Shown here: positions 18,910 to 28,057 of the stretch, in pieces | Position numbering within the stretch: position 1 is the stretch's first letter | Layout of the letters: every line of letters starts with the position of its first letter | NCBI GenBank assembly: GCA_902628235.1 | Contig: CACOMD010000001.1 | Coordinates: 186,001-250,000 of the forward strand | Direction of reading: 5' to 3' | Length of the DNA stretch: 64,000 nucleotides | From: an uncultured Prochlorococcus sp. | GTDB lineage: Bacteria > Cyanobacteriota > Cyanobacteriia > PCC-6307 > Cyanobiaceae | Notes under the pieces: model-generated | The model's input: the letters and a program-made list of their open reading frames with translations, nothing else | Databases searched by the model: none | Told to the model about the DNA's origin: nothing | Translations under genes and position numbers: made by a program

Positions 18910-20406
18910 GTGACAAGTTTACAAGAAAAAAATATTCTAAATAACCAAGTTTTTGATAAAGCTGATTGGTCTAGCGCTTATCAAAATGTTGAAGTTGAGT
19001 TAGAAAATCAATCTTTAAAAATTTCAAAGGGGAATATAATCCCTGAATTAAATGGAACATTATTTAGAAATGGTCCAGGTATTCTTGAAAGAGATGGGCA
19101 ATGGTTACATCATCCTTTTGATGGTGATGGGATGATTACTGCAATTAAATTTAAGAATGGGAAAGCTTCTTTTACTAATAAATTTGTAAAAACTGAAGGT
19201 TTTTTAAAAGAACAGAATGTTAATAAATTTATATATAGAGGAGTATTTGGAACTCAAAAGAAAGGCGGAGTTATCAATAATGCTTTTAACCTAAAACTAA
19301 AAAATATTGCCAATACTCATGTTATTAAATTAGGAGATGAATTATTAGCGTTATGGGAAGCAGCTGGACCTCATTCACTCGATCCGAATAATCTTGAAAC
19401 TAACGGATTAACTACTCTAAAAGGTGTACTTAAGAAGAATGAGGCATTTAGTGCACATCCAAAGGTAGATTTTAATTCCAATTCAGCAGATGAAGTTTTG
19501 ATAACTTTTGGAGTACAAACAGGTCCGACCAGTACCATCAGGTTGATGGAATTTTCGAATTCTGGGAAAAATTCAGGGCAAATTTTATTTGACAGGAAAT
19601 ATAAACTTAAAGGCTTTGCATTCCTACATGATTTCGCCATAACTACAAATTGGGCAATCTTTCTGCAAAATGCCATAGACTTTAATCCATTACCATTTGT
19701 GATGGGTCAAAAAGGTGCGGCACAATGTTTAAAGTCAAACCCTAAAAAAACAGCAAAATTTTTCATCGTACCAAGAGATAGTGGACTTTTCAGAGGTCAG
19801 CCACCAATTATCATAGACGCTCCTGAAGGATTTGTTTTTCACCATGTGAACGCATATGAGAATGATTCTAATATTATTTTAGATAGTATTTTTTATGATG
19901 ATTTCCCCTCAGTCGGTCCTGATGAAGATTTTAGAAATATTGATTTTGATAACTATCCCGCAGGCAAATTAAAAAGATCACTTATTGATTTAAAAGGTAA
20001 GAGTTCTAAATTAGTAAGCATTAGTAATCAAACTTGTGAATTCGCAGTTACTAACCCTAATTTTCTAGGAATAAAATCAAACTATAGTTGGATGGCATGC
20101 ACAGAGAGGAAGACAGGGAATGCACCACTACAAGCAATAAAAAAAATAAACCTTGAAACTAAAGAAGAATTGTTTTGGTCTGCTGCTCCAAAAGGTTTTG
20201 TTAGCGAACCCATAATGGTGCCTAAAGAAGGTAGTAAATATGAAGATGAAGGTTATTTGTTAATACTTATCTGGAATGGATCCAGAAGAGGAAGTGATTT
20301 AATAATTTTAAATTCTAGTAATCTTGAAGAGCTAGCTACATATGAATTACCAATTAATATTCCACATGGTTTACATGGATCGTGGGCGAATGAAAAATTA
20401 ATTTAA
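18910..20406 (+). CDS. Carotenoid/apocarotenoid cleavage oxygenase
   Basis: The 498-residue protein of the RPE65/ACO family has four presumptive iron-binding histidines, at about 183 (AFSAHPKVD), 240 (FAFLHDFA), 311 (GFVFHHVNAY) and 489 (PHGLHGSW). Their spacing resembles Synechocystis apocarotenoid oxygenase. LFRNGPG and the DGDGM segment near the start are also family features. It should cleave a carotenoid or apocarotenoid double bond; the substrate is not predictable. The start is GTG. Its stop shares TTAA with rdgB. Confidence 0.9.
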   Translation: MTSLQEKNILNNQVFDKADWSSAYQNVEVELENQSLKISKGNIIPELNGTLFRNGPGILERDGQWLHHPFDGDGMITAIKFKNGKASFTNKFVKTEGFLKEQNVNKFIYRGVFGTQKKGGVINNAFNLKLKNIANTHVIKLGDELLALWEAAGPHSLDPNNLETNGLTTLKGVLKKNEAFSAHPKVDFNSNSADEVLITFGVQTGPTSTIRLMEFSNSGKNSGQILFDRKYKLKGFAFLHDFAITTNWAIFLQNAIDFNPLPFVMGQKGAAQCLKSNPKKTAKFFIVPRDSGLFRGQPPIIIDAPEGFVFHHVNAYENDSNIILDSIFYDDFPSVGPDEDFRNIDFDNYPAGKLKRSLIDLKGKSSKLVSISNQTCEFAVTNPNFLGIKSNYSWMACTERKTGNAPLQAIKKINLETKEELFWSAAPKGFVSEPIMVPKEGSKYEDEGYLLILIWNGSRRGSDLIILNSSNLEELATYELPINIPHGLHGSWANEKLI

Positions 20407-20987
20407 TAATCTTGGAAAATTTTTTTAAGTTCAGGAATTAATTTTGCGATAGCCTTCCCTCTATGACTTAAATTATCTTTAATATCATTTGGCATTTCAG
20501 CAAAAGTTAATCGACTTGAAAGCTCTTCAAATATAGGGTCGTATCCAAATCCATTTGTTCCTCTAGTACTTGATAATATAGTTCCAAAACATTTTTCCTC
20601 AATATCTAATATTATTTCTCCTTCAGGAGTTGCGACGCAAACATTTGCGACAAAATATGCATTACGATTTTTAATACCTTCAAGCTCACTCAATACTCTT
20701 TTAATCCTATCCATATCATTATCTGCGTATCTTGATGAATAGATACCAGGACTACCATTTAGAGCCTCTATACATAAACCTGAATCATCTGCAATTGCAA
20801 AATTATTCAACTTTTTTGATACCTCGCATGCTTTTTTTACAGCATTTTCTTTAAAAGTTCTACCTGATTCAACAACCTCTATTGAGTCAGGTTGTAAAGC
20901 TAATTGACAATTAACATCTGAAAGTAATTTTTTATATTCATTAATTTTACCTAAATTTTTACTCGCGAGATATAGAATTTTTTTCAT
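20403..20987 (-). CDS. rdgB: dITP/XTP pyrophosphatase (Ham1/RdgB family)
   Basis: The 194-residue house-cleaning enzyme removes non-canonical purine nucleoside triphosphates. Family motifs are LASKNLGKINEYK at the N-terminus, IADDSGLCIEALNGSPGIYSSRYA in the middle, and GTNGFGYDPIF and LSHRGKA near the end. It lies 4 bases after the phosphohexomutase gene on the same strand, so co-transcription is likely. Confidence 0.95.
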   Translation of the reverse strand: MKKILYLASKNLGKINEYKKLLSDVNCQLALQPDSIEVVESGRTFKENAVKKACEVSKKLNNFAIADDSGLCIEALNGSPGIYSSRYADNDMDRIKRVLSELEGIKNRNAYFVANVCVATPEGEIILDIEEKCFGTILSSTRGTNGFGYDPIFEELSSRLTFAEMPNDIKDNLSHRGKAIAKLIPELKKIFQDY

Positions 20988-20991
20988 TTAT

Positions 20992-22440
20992 TTATTCGTT
21001 ATTAATAAATTCTTTACTCCATTTTAAAGTTTTATCAAGCAAATCTTTTGAAGGAGCTTCACAATATAATCTCAGCAGCGGTTCTGTTCCAGAGAATCTG
21101 AAAAGTATCCAAAAATTATTTCCAAGTCGTATTTTTATTCCATCAGTCATAGAAACATTTTTGACTAAATAATTGCAAATATCATTAGGTATATTATTAG
21201 TTATAAACTTTTTTAGATTATTTTTTTTATTATTATCCGTAAAAGGTAAATCAATTCTTTCATAAAAACTTGGACCAAATTCTTTTTGTATTTCATTAAG
21301 AGATTCAAATAAATATTTTGATTGTTCAGCAATTCCATTTAATAAAGTCATAGCAGCATATAAACCATCTCTTTCTGGCAAATATTCACCAAAACCTACT
21401 CCTCCCGATTCTTCTCCACCAATAAATATTTCTTCATTAATCATTTTTTCTGCAATAAATTTAAAACCTACAGGTAACTCAATTACTTTCCGATTTTGTT
21501 TTTTTGATATGTTCGTGATAATGTCCGATCCACTTACAGTTTTTAAGACAGGATTTGAAGTCTTATTTTTTAAACCAAGATAAGCAATAAAATATGGAAG
21601 TAGATTTTGAGTACTACAGTATCTACCCAACTCATCAATTACGGCAATTCTATCTCCATCACCATCAAAAACTATACCTAAAGTTTTTGTATCATTAATG
21701 GCTTCTTGCTTAAGAATTTTTTTTAAATTATCAATATAATTTTCTAAAGGTTCTGGTGGATGTCCTCCGAAATATGGGTCATTATTTTCACTAATACCTT
21801 GAACGATATCGGAGCCATTACCTTTGAAGAGAATATCTAAACTATTAGAAGCTGAACCATGCATTGAATCAAAAAATACTCTTATTTTCATCTCTTTGAA
21901 TTTGTTCAAAATAAATTGTGTATTAAATTTGGAGGAGATTCTTTCTAAATAAAATCTCTTTATATCGACCTCTTCATATTTATTACTGCCAGGCTCGATA
22001 GCATTTTGTAATTTAATTCTCTTTTCTACCGCTTCCGTAAAAGATGAATTCACAGAGGATCCTTGGAAATTTTTTATTTTCAAACCGAGCCAATCACTTG
22101 GATTATGGCTTGCAGTAATTATTAAAGAACCAAGTAAATTCATTTCTTTCACATAAAAACTGCATGCAGGAGTTGTTACATAGCTAGTCGATAAAATCGG
22201 CTCAAGACCGCAAGCATTAACATATGGAATTATTGCTTTCGCTAAGTGGTTAGCCATAAATCTTCTATCAAAACCTATTAAAACTTTTTTTGATAAAAGC
22301 CTATTGTAATATTGATAATTTAATTCTTGGCAAGAAGCAACGGTTACTTTGATTAAATTTTCCAAAGTAAAATCAAAAGCTAACCTACCTCTCCAGCCAT
22401 CAGTACCAAATTTAATTACCGTGTAATTATCTTGATGCAA
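20992..22440 (-). CDS. Phosphoglucomutase/phosphomannomutase family protein
   Basis: The 482-residue alpha-D-phosphohexomutase has the phosphoserine loop ITASHNPSDW (Ser111), metal loop FDGDGDRIA, sugar-specificity loop GGEESGGVG and phosphate-binding FRFSGTEPLLRLY. The GEESGG loop suits glucose/mannose phosphates. It is distinct from the glmM copy at 53.6 kb, which has GEQSG. The start is TTG with an AGAGG element about 10 bases upstream; an in-frame ATG is lacking. Confidence 0.9.
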   Translation of the reverse strand: MHQDNYTVIKFGTDGWRGRLAFDFTLENLIKVTVASCQELNYQYYNRLLSKKVLIGFDRRFMANHLAKAIIPYVNACGLEPILSTSYVTTPACSFYVKEMNLLGSLIITASHNPSDWLGLKIKNFQGSSVNSSFTEAVEKRIKLQNAIEPGSNKYEEVDIKRFYLERISSKFNTQFILNKFKEMKIRVFFDSMHGSASNSLDILFKGNGSDIVQGISENNDPYFGGHPPEPLENYIDNLKKILKQEAINDTKTLGIVFDGDGDRIAVIDELGRYCSTQNLLPYFIAYLGLKNKTSNPVLKTVSGSDIITNISKKQNRKVIELPVGFKFIAEKMINEEIFIGGEESGGVGFGEYLPERDGLYAAMTLLNGIAEQSKYLFESLNEIQKEFGPSFYERIDLPFTDNNKKNNLKKFITNNIPNDICNYLVKNVSMTDGIKIRLGNNFWILFRFSGTEPLLRLYCEAPSKDLLDKTLKWSKEFINNE

Positions 22441-22514
22441 AATGTTAAAAGCCTCTTGAGTATATAAATATATATTAATTTATGTAGTATGAATATAAGC
22501 TGACTAAAAAATTT

Positions 22515-23939
22515 TTGAATAATTTATTACTTAAAAGTTATTTAAGATGTAAAAGAAAGGCTTGGCTTGATTTATGGGGTGAAAAGTCACTAAAAACTTG
22601 GTCTGCTCAACAATCAATCAATTTAATAACTGAATTTAGTAATTTTAATAAATTTACTAATGGAGACTTGTTCAAAGGAGAAAAAGCATGTGAAAAGGGT
22701 ATAAAGGGTGTAATAGGAATAAAAATTAGAGATAAATTAAAAAATGATTTTAAAATTGAGATCAAACCGTCTTTATTAATAAGAACTAATGGGGATAGTA
22801 TTTGGGGTAAATATAAATATTTGCCTGCCGTTTCAAAACTGGGGCGCAGAACAACGAGAGAACATCAATTAGATTTAGCGTTATGTTCAATTTTTATAGA
22901 AAGATTTCAAAAAGCCAAGATAGAATATGGCTTAGTGATATCAAGCCAAAATAATAAAATTTATACTGAAAAAATCTTCATAAATAAAAAATTAAGAGAT
23001 AAAGCAATAAATCTTTTTTCTGAATTAAATGCATCATTAAAATATAAAATTCCTAATATTACGGAAAATAGAAAAAAATGCTCGATATGTTCTTGGAAAA
23101 AATTCTGCGATAAAGAAGCTGAATCTAATGGTTTTTTAACCGATATTGATGGAATTGGTAATAAGACAGCTCAATCATTAAGAAATGTTGGAATAAATGA
23201 TGTAAAGCAATTAGCATCTTGTGATGAATCTAAATTAATAAATACATTATCTATTAATGATGAAAATGATTTTAGGAAATTTAATCAAATAATTAATCAA
23301 TCAAAATCTTATCTATCAGGACTACCAATCCATCGTAAGTCTCACAAAGATTTATTAGATTTATCTAATAAATTAAAGCAAGGTTTTTATGTATTTGATA
23401 TAGAATCAAATCCTGATGAAAATCATGACTTTTTATATGGCTTACTTTCAGTAGAAAATGTAAATGACCAAACTAAAAATTTTGTTTATAAACCCATATT
23501 GAATTTGATCAATAAAAATAAATATAATATTGAGATTTTAAAACAATTAAATTCAAGAAATAATTGGCCAATATTACATTTTGGAGAAACAGAAAAAATA
23601 ACAATGATAAAAATGGCAAAAATTATTAATTTAAATAAATTTGAAATCGATTCTTTAGAGTCAAGATTTATAGATTTGCATTTACTTATTAGAAACTCAT
23701 GGATCCTCCCAATTAAGAATTACAGTTTAAAGACGGTTGCAAATTGGTTAGGATTTGATTGGAGTCAAAACAATATTAGCGGTTCAAAAGCTTTATATTG
23801 GTGGATCCAATATAGCAATACGAAAGAAAATTCCTTTTTAGAAAAAATCATAAAGTATAACAAAGATGATTGTTTAGCAACTTTAGCAATAATTAAATGG
23901 CATCTAGATAATGCTGAACAGTTTCTAAAAGAATGCTGA
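22515..23939 (+). CDS. RecB/Cas4-like TM0106-family protein: Fe-S nuclease-type domain, HhH and RNase H-like domain
   Basis: This 474-residue protein has three regions. Residues 1-200 are RecB/Cas4-like, with four cysteines placed as in 4Fe-4S nucleases (Cys12, then Cys189, Cys192 and Cys198). About 208-230 is a helix-hairpin-helix (DIDGIGNKTAQSL). From about 288 an RNase H-like exonuclease domain begins with VFDIESNPDEN (Asp295, Glu297) and ends with YNKDDCLAT. The expected PD-(D/E)xK residues look replaced: the likely positions read PSLL and PAVSK. It may therefore bind DNA without cutting through that site. The start is TTG at 22515. No cas, add or recBCD genes are near. Confidence 0.8.
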   Translation: MNNLLLKSYLRCKRKAWLDLWGEKSLKTWSAQQSINLITEFSNFNKFTNGDLFKGEKACEKGIKGVIGIKIRDKLKNDFKIEIKPSLLIRTNGDSIWGKYKYLPAVSKLGRRTTREHQLDLALCSIFIERFQKAKIEYGLVISSQNNKIYTEKIFINKKLRDKAINLFSELNASLKYKIPNITENRKKCSICSWKKFCDKEAESNGFLTDIDGIGNKTAQSLRNVGINDVKQLASCDESKLINTLSINDENDFRKFNQIINQSKSYLSGLPIHRKSHKDLLDLSNKLKQGFYVFDIESNPDENHDFLYGLLSVENVNDQTKNFVYKPILNLINKNKYNIEILKQLNSRNNWPILHFGETEKITMIKMAKIINLNKFEIDSLESRFIDLHLLIRNSWILPIKNYSLKTVANWLGFDWSQNNISGSKALYWWIQYSNTKENSFLEKIIKYNKDDCLATLAIIKWHLDNAEQFLKEC

Positions 23940-24767
23940 TCCTATTGATTTTTCAACTTTTATTGATCCTAATTCCTCGTTAAAAAAATATTTTAATTGA
24001 TTTAAATAATTCTTTTTCATCATCGCTAAACCAATTACTTTCTTAGAGCTAAGAGATAAAAAACTTGTTATATTTCCAGCTATTGTATCTTTATTTTCAT
24101 TTAAATAAATTTTTTTATGATTTAATTCAAAGTTGTTTTTAGGGATACTAGCTGACCAAACTCTAATTTCCTGCTTTAAAGATGAAATCCTTTTCAATCT
24201 TGCCATTGTTTCCTGTCCAAGATAACAGCCTTTATTGAAATCAACTAAATCATATAAACCTAATTCAAGTGGATTATTTTTACCATCGATTTCAGAATTT
24301 AAGCTTGGGATAGCCTGCCATATTTTCCACTCTTCAAGATTCTTCGATTTTAATAATTCTATTTGATTATCTAAACAATATTTTTTAGGATCTTCTTTGA
24401 TAAAAATTTTGGGTTGAGATTTTCTCCAAGATTGATTCTTTTCTACTTCTTGCAATCTAAAAATAGGGAAATTATCACTCAAGGAAACCTTATCAGAGGG
24501 GAAAATCATATTGCCGAAGAAATCTTTAATTTCTCTAATATTGCCCTTAATATTAATAATTAATAATTTATCTTTATAGAAATGAATTTCTAGTAATGCT
24601 CTCAAAATACCTTTTGGATTAAGCCAGCATGTTTGCATAAATGAAACATCAAGATTTGTATTAGTGGTTGTAATCCCATTTATAAATCTTTTAGAGCCTT
24701 CTCCATCTACATAAAAGGATTCAAATTCTTCTAACCAAAAAATTTTTTTATTTTCTTTTTTAATCAT
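23925..24767 (-). CDS. ygfZ: Folate-binding YgfZ/GcvT-like Fe-S maintenance protein
   Basis: The 280-residue protein carries the YgfZ/IBA57 signature KGCYLGQETMARL, which sets it apart from the glycine-cleavage T protein. YgfZ helps assemble or repair certain 4Fe-4S proteins using tetrahydrofolate. The N-terminal part (NGITTTNTN, FMQTCWLNPKGIL) matches the GcvT-like fold. Its ATG overlaps the pyrE stop as TAATG, indicating coupling. The 3' end overlaps the convergent TM0106-like gene by 15 bases. Confidence 0.85.
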   Translation of the reverse strand: MIKKENKKIFWLEEFESFYVDGEGSKRFINGITTTNTNLDVSFMQTCWLNPKGILRALLEIHFYKDKLLIINIKGNIREIKDFFGNMIFPSDKVSLSDNFPIFRLQEVEKNQSWRKSQPKIFIKEDPKKYCLDNQIELLKSKNLEEWKIWQAIPSLNSEIDGKNNPLELGLYDLVDFNKGCYLGQETMARLKRISSLKQEIRVWSASIPKNNFELNHKKIYLNENKDTIAGNITSFLSLSSKKVIGLAMMKKNYLNQLKYFFNEELGSIKVEKSIGSAFF

Positions 24768-25330
24768 TAATTAATAAAATCTCGAATATTAAATAAACTC
24801 TTTAATACAACTTTATTTTCGCTCAAATTATCAGCACCACCCTCTTCTCTATCAACAATTGATAAAACTTCATTAACAATATAATTGTTCTCTCTTAACT
24901 TATTTATTGCTTTTAAGCAAGAGCCTGCAGTTGTAACAACATCTTCTAAAACAGTTACAACGATATTATTTTCTAGCTTAGGACCTTCTATCCCAGATTT
25001 AGTACCATAATTTTTTACCTCTTTTCTAATTATTAAACCATCGAGAGGAATTCCCTTATTTGCAGCTAACAAAATTACTCCACTAACTAATGGATCTGCT
25101 CCTAAAGTTAAGCCCGCAACAGCTTTAGTTTCAGAATTCATTAATTCTAAAAATAATTCGCTTATTAATTTTAGTCCATAACCATTTAATGAAACAGGTT
25201 TACAATTTAAATAATGGCTGCTTTGTCTACCTGAAGATAATTGAAAATTACCTTTCTTATACGAATTCTTTTGCAAAAGATCAAGTAAATTTGCCTTATT
25301 GTTATAAAAATCTGGAGAGAAATTACTCAT
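24767..25330 (-). CDS. pyrE: Orotate phosphoribosyltransferase
   Basis: The pyrimidine-synthesis enzyme joins orotate to PRPP. It has the [20 protein letters not shown] start region, [15 protein letters not shown], and the PRPP loop [18 protein letters not shown] took the ATG at 25330 (MSNFSPDF, 187 residues). An upstream in-frame ATG at 25381 would add a hydrophobic stretch not seen in PyrE. The gene overlaps ygfZ by one base. Confidence 0.93.
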   Translation of the reverse strand: MSNFSPDFYNNKANLLDLLQKNSYKKGNFQLSSGRQSSHYLNCKPVSLNGYGLKLISELFLELMNSETKAVAGLTLGADPLVSGVILLAANKGIPLDGLIIRKEVKNYGTKSGIEGPKLENNIVVTVLEDVVTTAGSCLKAINKLRENNYIVNEVLSIVDREEGGADNLSENKVVLKSLFNIRDFIN

Positions 25331-25461
25331 TATTAGAACATTAATATATTTAAAGATTAGAAGAAAAAAAAGAAATCTCACAAAAGCTTACTAATTTGGT
25401 GCTTTTTGAAATATTATTTTTAGGTACTATAAAATTAGATGCATTTTTAATGTACACATTT

Positions 25462-25534
25462 GGGGGTGTAGCAATCTGGTGAATGCAGCGAACTCATAAT
25501 TCGCCTTAGGCGAGTTCGATCCTCGCCACCCCCA
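25462..25534 (+). tRNA. tRNA-Met (CAT)
   Basis: I folded this by eye: acceptor GGGGGTG with CACCCCC, anticodon stem GCGAA/TTCGC around loop CTCATAA, and T-arm GCGAG-TTCGATC-CTCGC. The anticodon is CAT. The paired G1-C72 and the stem without three G-C pairs argue against initiator tRNA, so elongator Met is likely. A tRNA-Ile read with lysidine-modified CAT cannot be excluded. CCA is not encoded. Confidence 0.92.
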
Positions 25535-25552
25535 TCAAATACTTGGCTTTGC

Positions 25553-26827
25553 ATGAAAATAACACTTATCTTATTTTTATTGGCTTTTCCTGCTTTTTTT
25601 GCAGCTAGTGAACTTTCAGTATTATTAATAAGGCCTAGCAAGGTTTTACGATTAATAGAAGAAAAGAAGAGGGGAGCTAATTCAATACTTAAAATTCAAA
25701 AGAGATTTAGATCATCATTAATTTCATCACAATTCGGCGTAACTATCTCTCTAGTAGCTATCGGTTGGCTTGGAAATAGTTTAGCTAGAGATTTTTGGCA
25801 AGATAATTCCTTTAAAACTAGATTCTTGGATCTTACTCTATTTTTAATAATTGTTTTTATTTCGACACTTATTTCCGGCCTAATCCCAAAAGCAATTGTT
25901 ATAAATAATCCTGAATCAGCCGCCTTAAAATTAACAACTATTTTTGAAGCTGTAAGAAAAGGCATGAAACCTATAATTTCATTAATTGAATTTTTTGTAA
26001 GTGCATGCTTAAGATTATTAAAATTAAATAATAAATGGGATTCCCTTAATTCTGGATTATCAGCAGGAGAGCTTGAAACACTTATAGAGACAAATAATGT
26101 CACTGGTTTAAAACCTGATGAAAAAAATATAATCGAAGGCGTTTTTGCACTAAAAGATACTCTGGTGAAAGAAGTGATGATTCCAAGATCTGAAATGGTT
26201 ACTTTGCCAAAAGATATCACTTTTTCTGAACTCATGAAGAAAGTGCACAAATCTCGTCATGCAAGATTCTTTGTTACTGGAGAATCTTTAGATGATGTCT
26301 TAGGAGTCATAGATCTACGTTATTTAGCAAAACCGATATCTAAAAGTGAATTAGGAGCTAATACATCATTAGAATCCTTCCTTTTGCCTGTTACTAAAGT
26401 TTTAGAGACTTGTTCTTTAGCTGAGATTTTACCTCTAGTTAGAGATTACAACCCATTTTTACTTGTAGTAGATGAGCATGGTGGAACAGAAGGTTTAATA
26501 ACAGCAGCTGATCTAACGGGAGAGATAGTTGGAGATGAAACTCAAAATAATAGTATTAATGTTGTTATGAAACAGTTAGATAATTCACAAAAAAAATGGT
26601 CAATCGCTGGTAAAGCAGAAATTGTTGAGATTAATAAAAAATTAGGTTGTCAAATTTTAGAAGGTGAAGATTATCATACCTTAGCAGGATTTCTTTTGGA
26701 GAGATTTCAAATGGTTCCTAAAATTGGTGATATTTTAGAGTTTAAAAATATGAAATTTGAAATAATTTCAATGTCAGGTCCTAGAATTGATCGTGTAAAA
26801 ATAAATCTTATTGATACTAAAAGTTGA
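25553..26827 (+). CDS. CNNM/CorC-type membrane protein with CBS domains
   Basis: This 424-residue protein has a DUF21 (CNNM) transmembrane region with an N-terminal signal-like helix and spans near 60-80, 92-115 and 135-155. Two CBS repeats (about 200-330, VKEVMIPRSEMVTLP and FLLPVTKVLETCSLAE) and a CorC/HlyC C-terminal domain with LVVDEHGGTEGLIT follow. Such proteins are often labelled hemolysin-like but are linked to Mg/Co ion transport. The gene starts 18 bases after the tRNA gene. Confidence 0.88.
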   Translation: MKITLILFLLAFPAFFAASELSVLLIRPSKVLRLIEEKKRGANSILKIQKRFRSSLISSQFGVTISLVAIGWLGNSLARDFWQDNSFKTRFLDLTLFLIIVFISTLISGLIPKAIVINNPESAALKLTTIFEAVRKGMKPIISLIEFFVSACLRLLKLNNKWDSLNSGLSAGELETLIETNNVTGLKPDEKNIIEGVFALKDTLVKEVMIPRSEMVTLPKDITFSELMKKVHKSRHARFFVTGESLDDVLGVIDLRYLAKPISKSELGANTSLESFLLPVTKVLETCSLAEILPLVRDYNPFLLVVDEHGGTEGLITAADLTGEIVGDETQNNSINVVMKQLDNSQKKWSIAGKAEIVEINKKLGCQILEGEDYHTLAGFLLERFQMVPKIGDILEFKNMKFEIISMSGPRIDRVKINLIDTKS

Positions 26828-26870
26828 CATGCTATGCATGATAATAATATATGAATATGGATTCTAAGAT

Positions 26871-27875
26871 ATGATACTAGACTCGTATCCAGTCAAGGTT
26901 GGAGTCATAGGTATAGGGAATATGGGATGGCATCATGCAAGAGTGCTCAGCCTGCTAAAAGACGCAGACTTGATTGGTGTAGCTGATCCAAATGAGCAAA
27001 GAGGTCATTTAGCTAAAGACCAATTTCAATGTGATTGGTATAAAGATTATCATCAACTTCTCTCTAAAGTAGATGCAATCTGTATAGCAGTTCCAACCTT
27101 ATTACATCATCAAGTTGGATTAGACGCTCTTAAGGCAGGTGTACATGTTCTAATAGAAAAACCAATAGCAGCAACTAGAAAGGAAGCAGCCTCACTAATA
27201 ACAGTTTCTAAAAATAAAAATTGTTTATTACAAGTCGGACATATTGAGAGGTTTAACCCTGCTTTTAGAGAATTAAAGAAAATCATTAATAATGAAATAA
27301 TAGTTGTCTTAGAAGCGAGAAGACATAGTCCACATGCAGACAGAGCCAATGATGTCTCAGTTGTTATGGATCTTATGATTCATGATATTGACTTAGTTTT
27401 AGAATTAGTTAATTCGAAAATAAAAAAATTATCTGCTGTTGGGGGGAAAAATAAAGAAGGTTTAATTGATTATGTGAGCGCAACACTTGTATTTAAAAAT
27501 AATGTAATTGCAAACTTAACAGCCAGCAAAATGAGTCATAAAAAGATAAGAAGCTTAAGCGCACATTGCCAAAATGGTTTAGTAGAAACTGATTTCCTAA
27601 ACCATAATCTTCAAATACATAGGAAATCTAATGAATCTTATTCTGCTGAACACGGGGAATTAGTTTATAGAAACGATGGCTTTGTGGAAGAAGTTAGCAC
27701 GACTTCCATTGAACCTCTTTATGCTGAATTGGAGCACTTTTTAAAATGCGTGCAGGGTAAAGAATCTCCAGAAGTTGATGGAGAACAAGCTTCAAGAGCA
27801 TTAATGATTGCAGATTTTATCGAGAATGCTGTAGAAAACCCAAGGGAGAGCTTTCATTTAGGAAAAGCTATTTGA
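26871..27875 (+). CDS. Gfo/Idh/MocA-family oxidoreductase
   Basis: The 334-residue NAD(P)-dependent dehydrogenase has an N-terminal Rossmann fold (VGVIGIGNMGWHHARVL, about 9-25), the diagnostic LIEKPIA lysine-proline motif near residue 98, and VGHIERFNPAF and MDLMIHDIDLVLEL in the C-terminal half. Members oxidise sugars or inositol-type polyols. The substrate here is unknown, and no neighbouring sugar genes narrow it down. Confidence 0.85.
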   Translation: MILDSYPVKVGVIGIGNMGWHHARVLSLLKDADLIGVADPNEQRGHLAKDQFQCDWYKDYHQLLSKVDAICIAVPTLLHHQVGLDALKAGVHVLIEKPIAATRKEAASLITVSKNKNCLLQVGHIERFNPAFRELKKIINNEIIVVLEARRHSPHADRANDVSVVMDLMIHDIDLVLELVNSKIKKLSAVGGKNKEGLIDYVSATLVFKNNVIANLTASKMSHKKIRSLSAHCQNGLVETDFLNHNLQIHRKSNESYSAEHGELVYRNDGFVEEVSTTSIEPLYAELEHFLKCVQGKESPEVDGEQASRALMIADFIENAVENPRESFHLGKAI

Positions 27876-27883
27876 TTATTTAA

Positions 27884-28024
27884 TTATTTAAAACCAACAG
27901 CTGCTTGCCAGACAAATACTAGAAGAAAAAAGAATAAAGGGATTAAAGGAAGAACATCAACCGTTGGAGCAAAAGCTTTGTAGGCTTCAGGAAGTTCAGC
28001 AAATGTATTTAAAAAAATCAACAC
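27884..28024 (-). CDS. psbK: Photosystem II protein PsbK
   Basis: Translating the minus strand gives 46 residues from a GTG start, [18 protein letters not shown] onward, ending [11 protein letters not shown]. This is a typical PsbK precursor: a short cleaved leader, mature [14 protein letters not shown], and one membrane helix. PsbK sits near CP43 and PsbZ in PSII. It follows tgt on the same strand by 33 bases. Confidence 0.95.
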   Translation of the reverse strand: MLIFLNTFAELPEAYKAFAPTVDVLPLIPLFFFLLVFVWQAAVGFK

Positions 28025-28057
28025 CTTCTAAATAAATTAATTAATTACTATATGACG

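Noticed and set aside
20992..22440. Second glmM copy
   Set aside because: The sugar loop GGEESGG differs from the GlmM loop GGEQSG seen at 53641-54981, so it is a glucose/mannose-type mutase.
25331..25381. N-terminal extension of pyrE to the ATG at 25381
   Set aside because: It adds a hydrophobic 17-residue stretch not found in PyrE; MSNFSPDF is the natural start.
26820..26845. CATG-rich near-palindrome after the CNNM/CorC gene
   Set aside because: The arms are short and imperfect and no T-tract follows, so it supports neither a terminator nor an operator.
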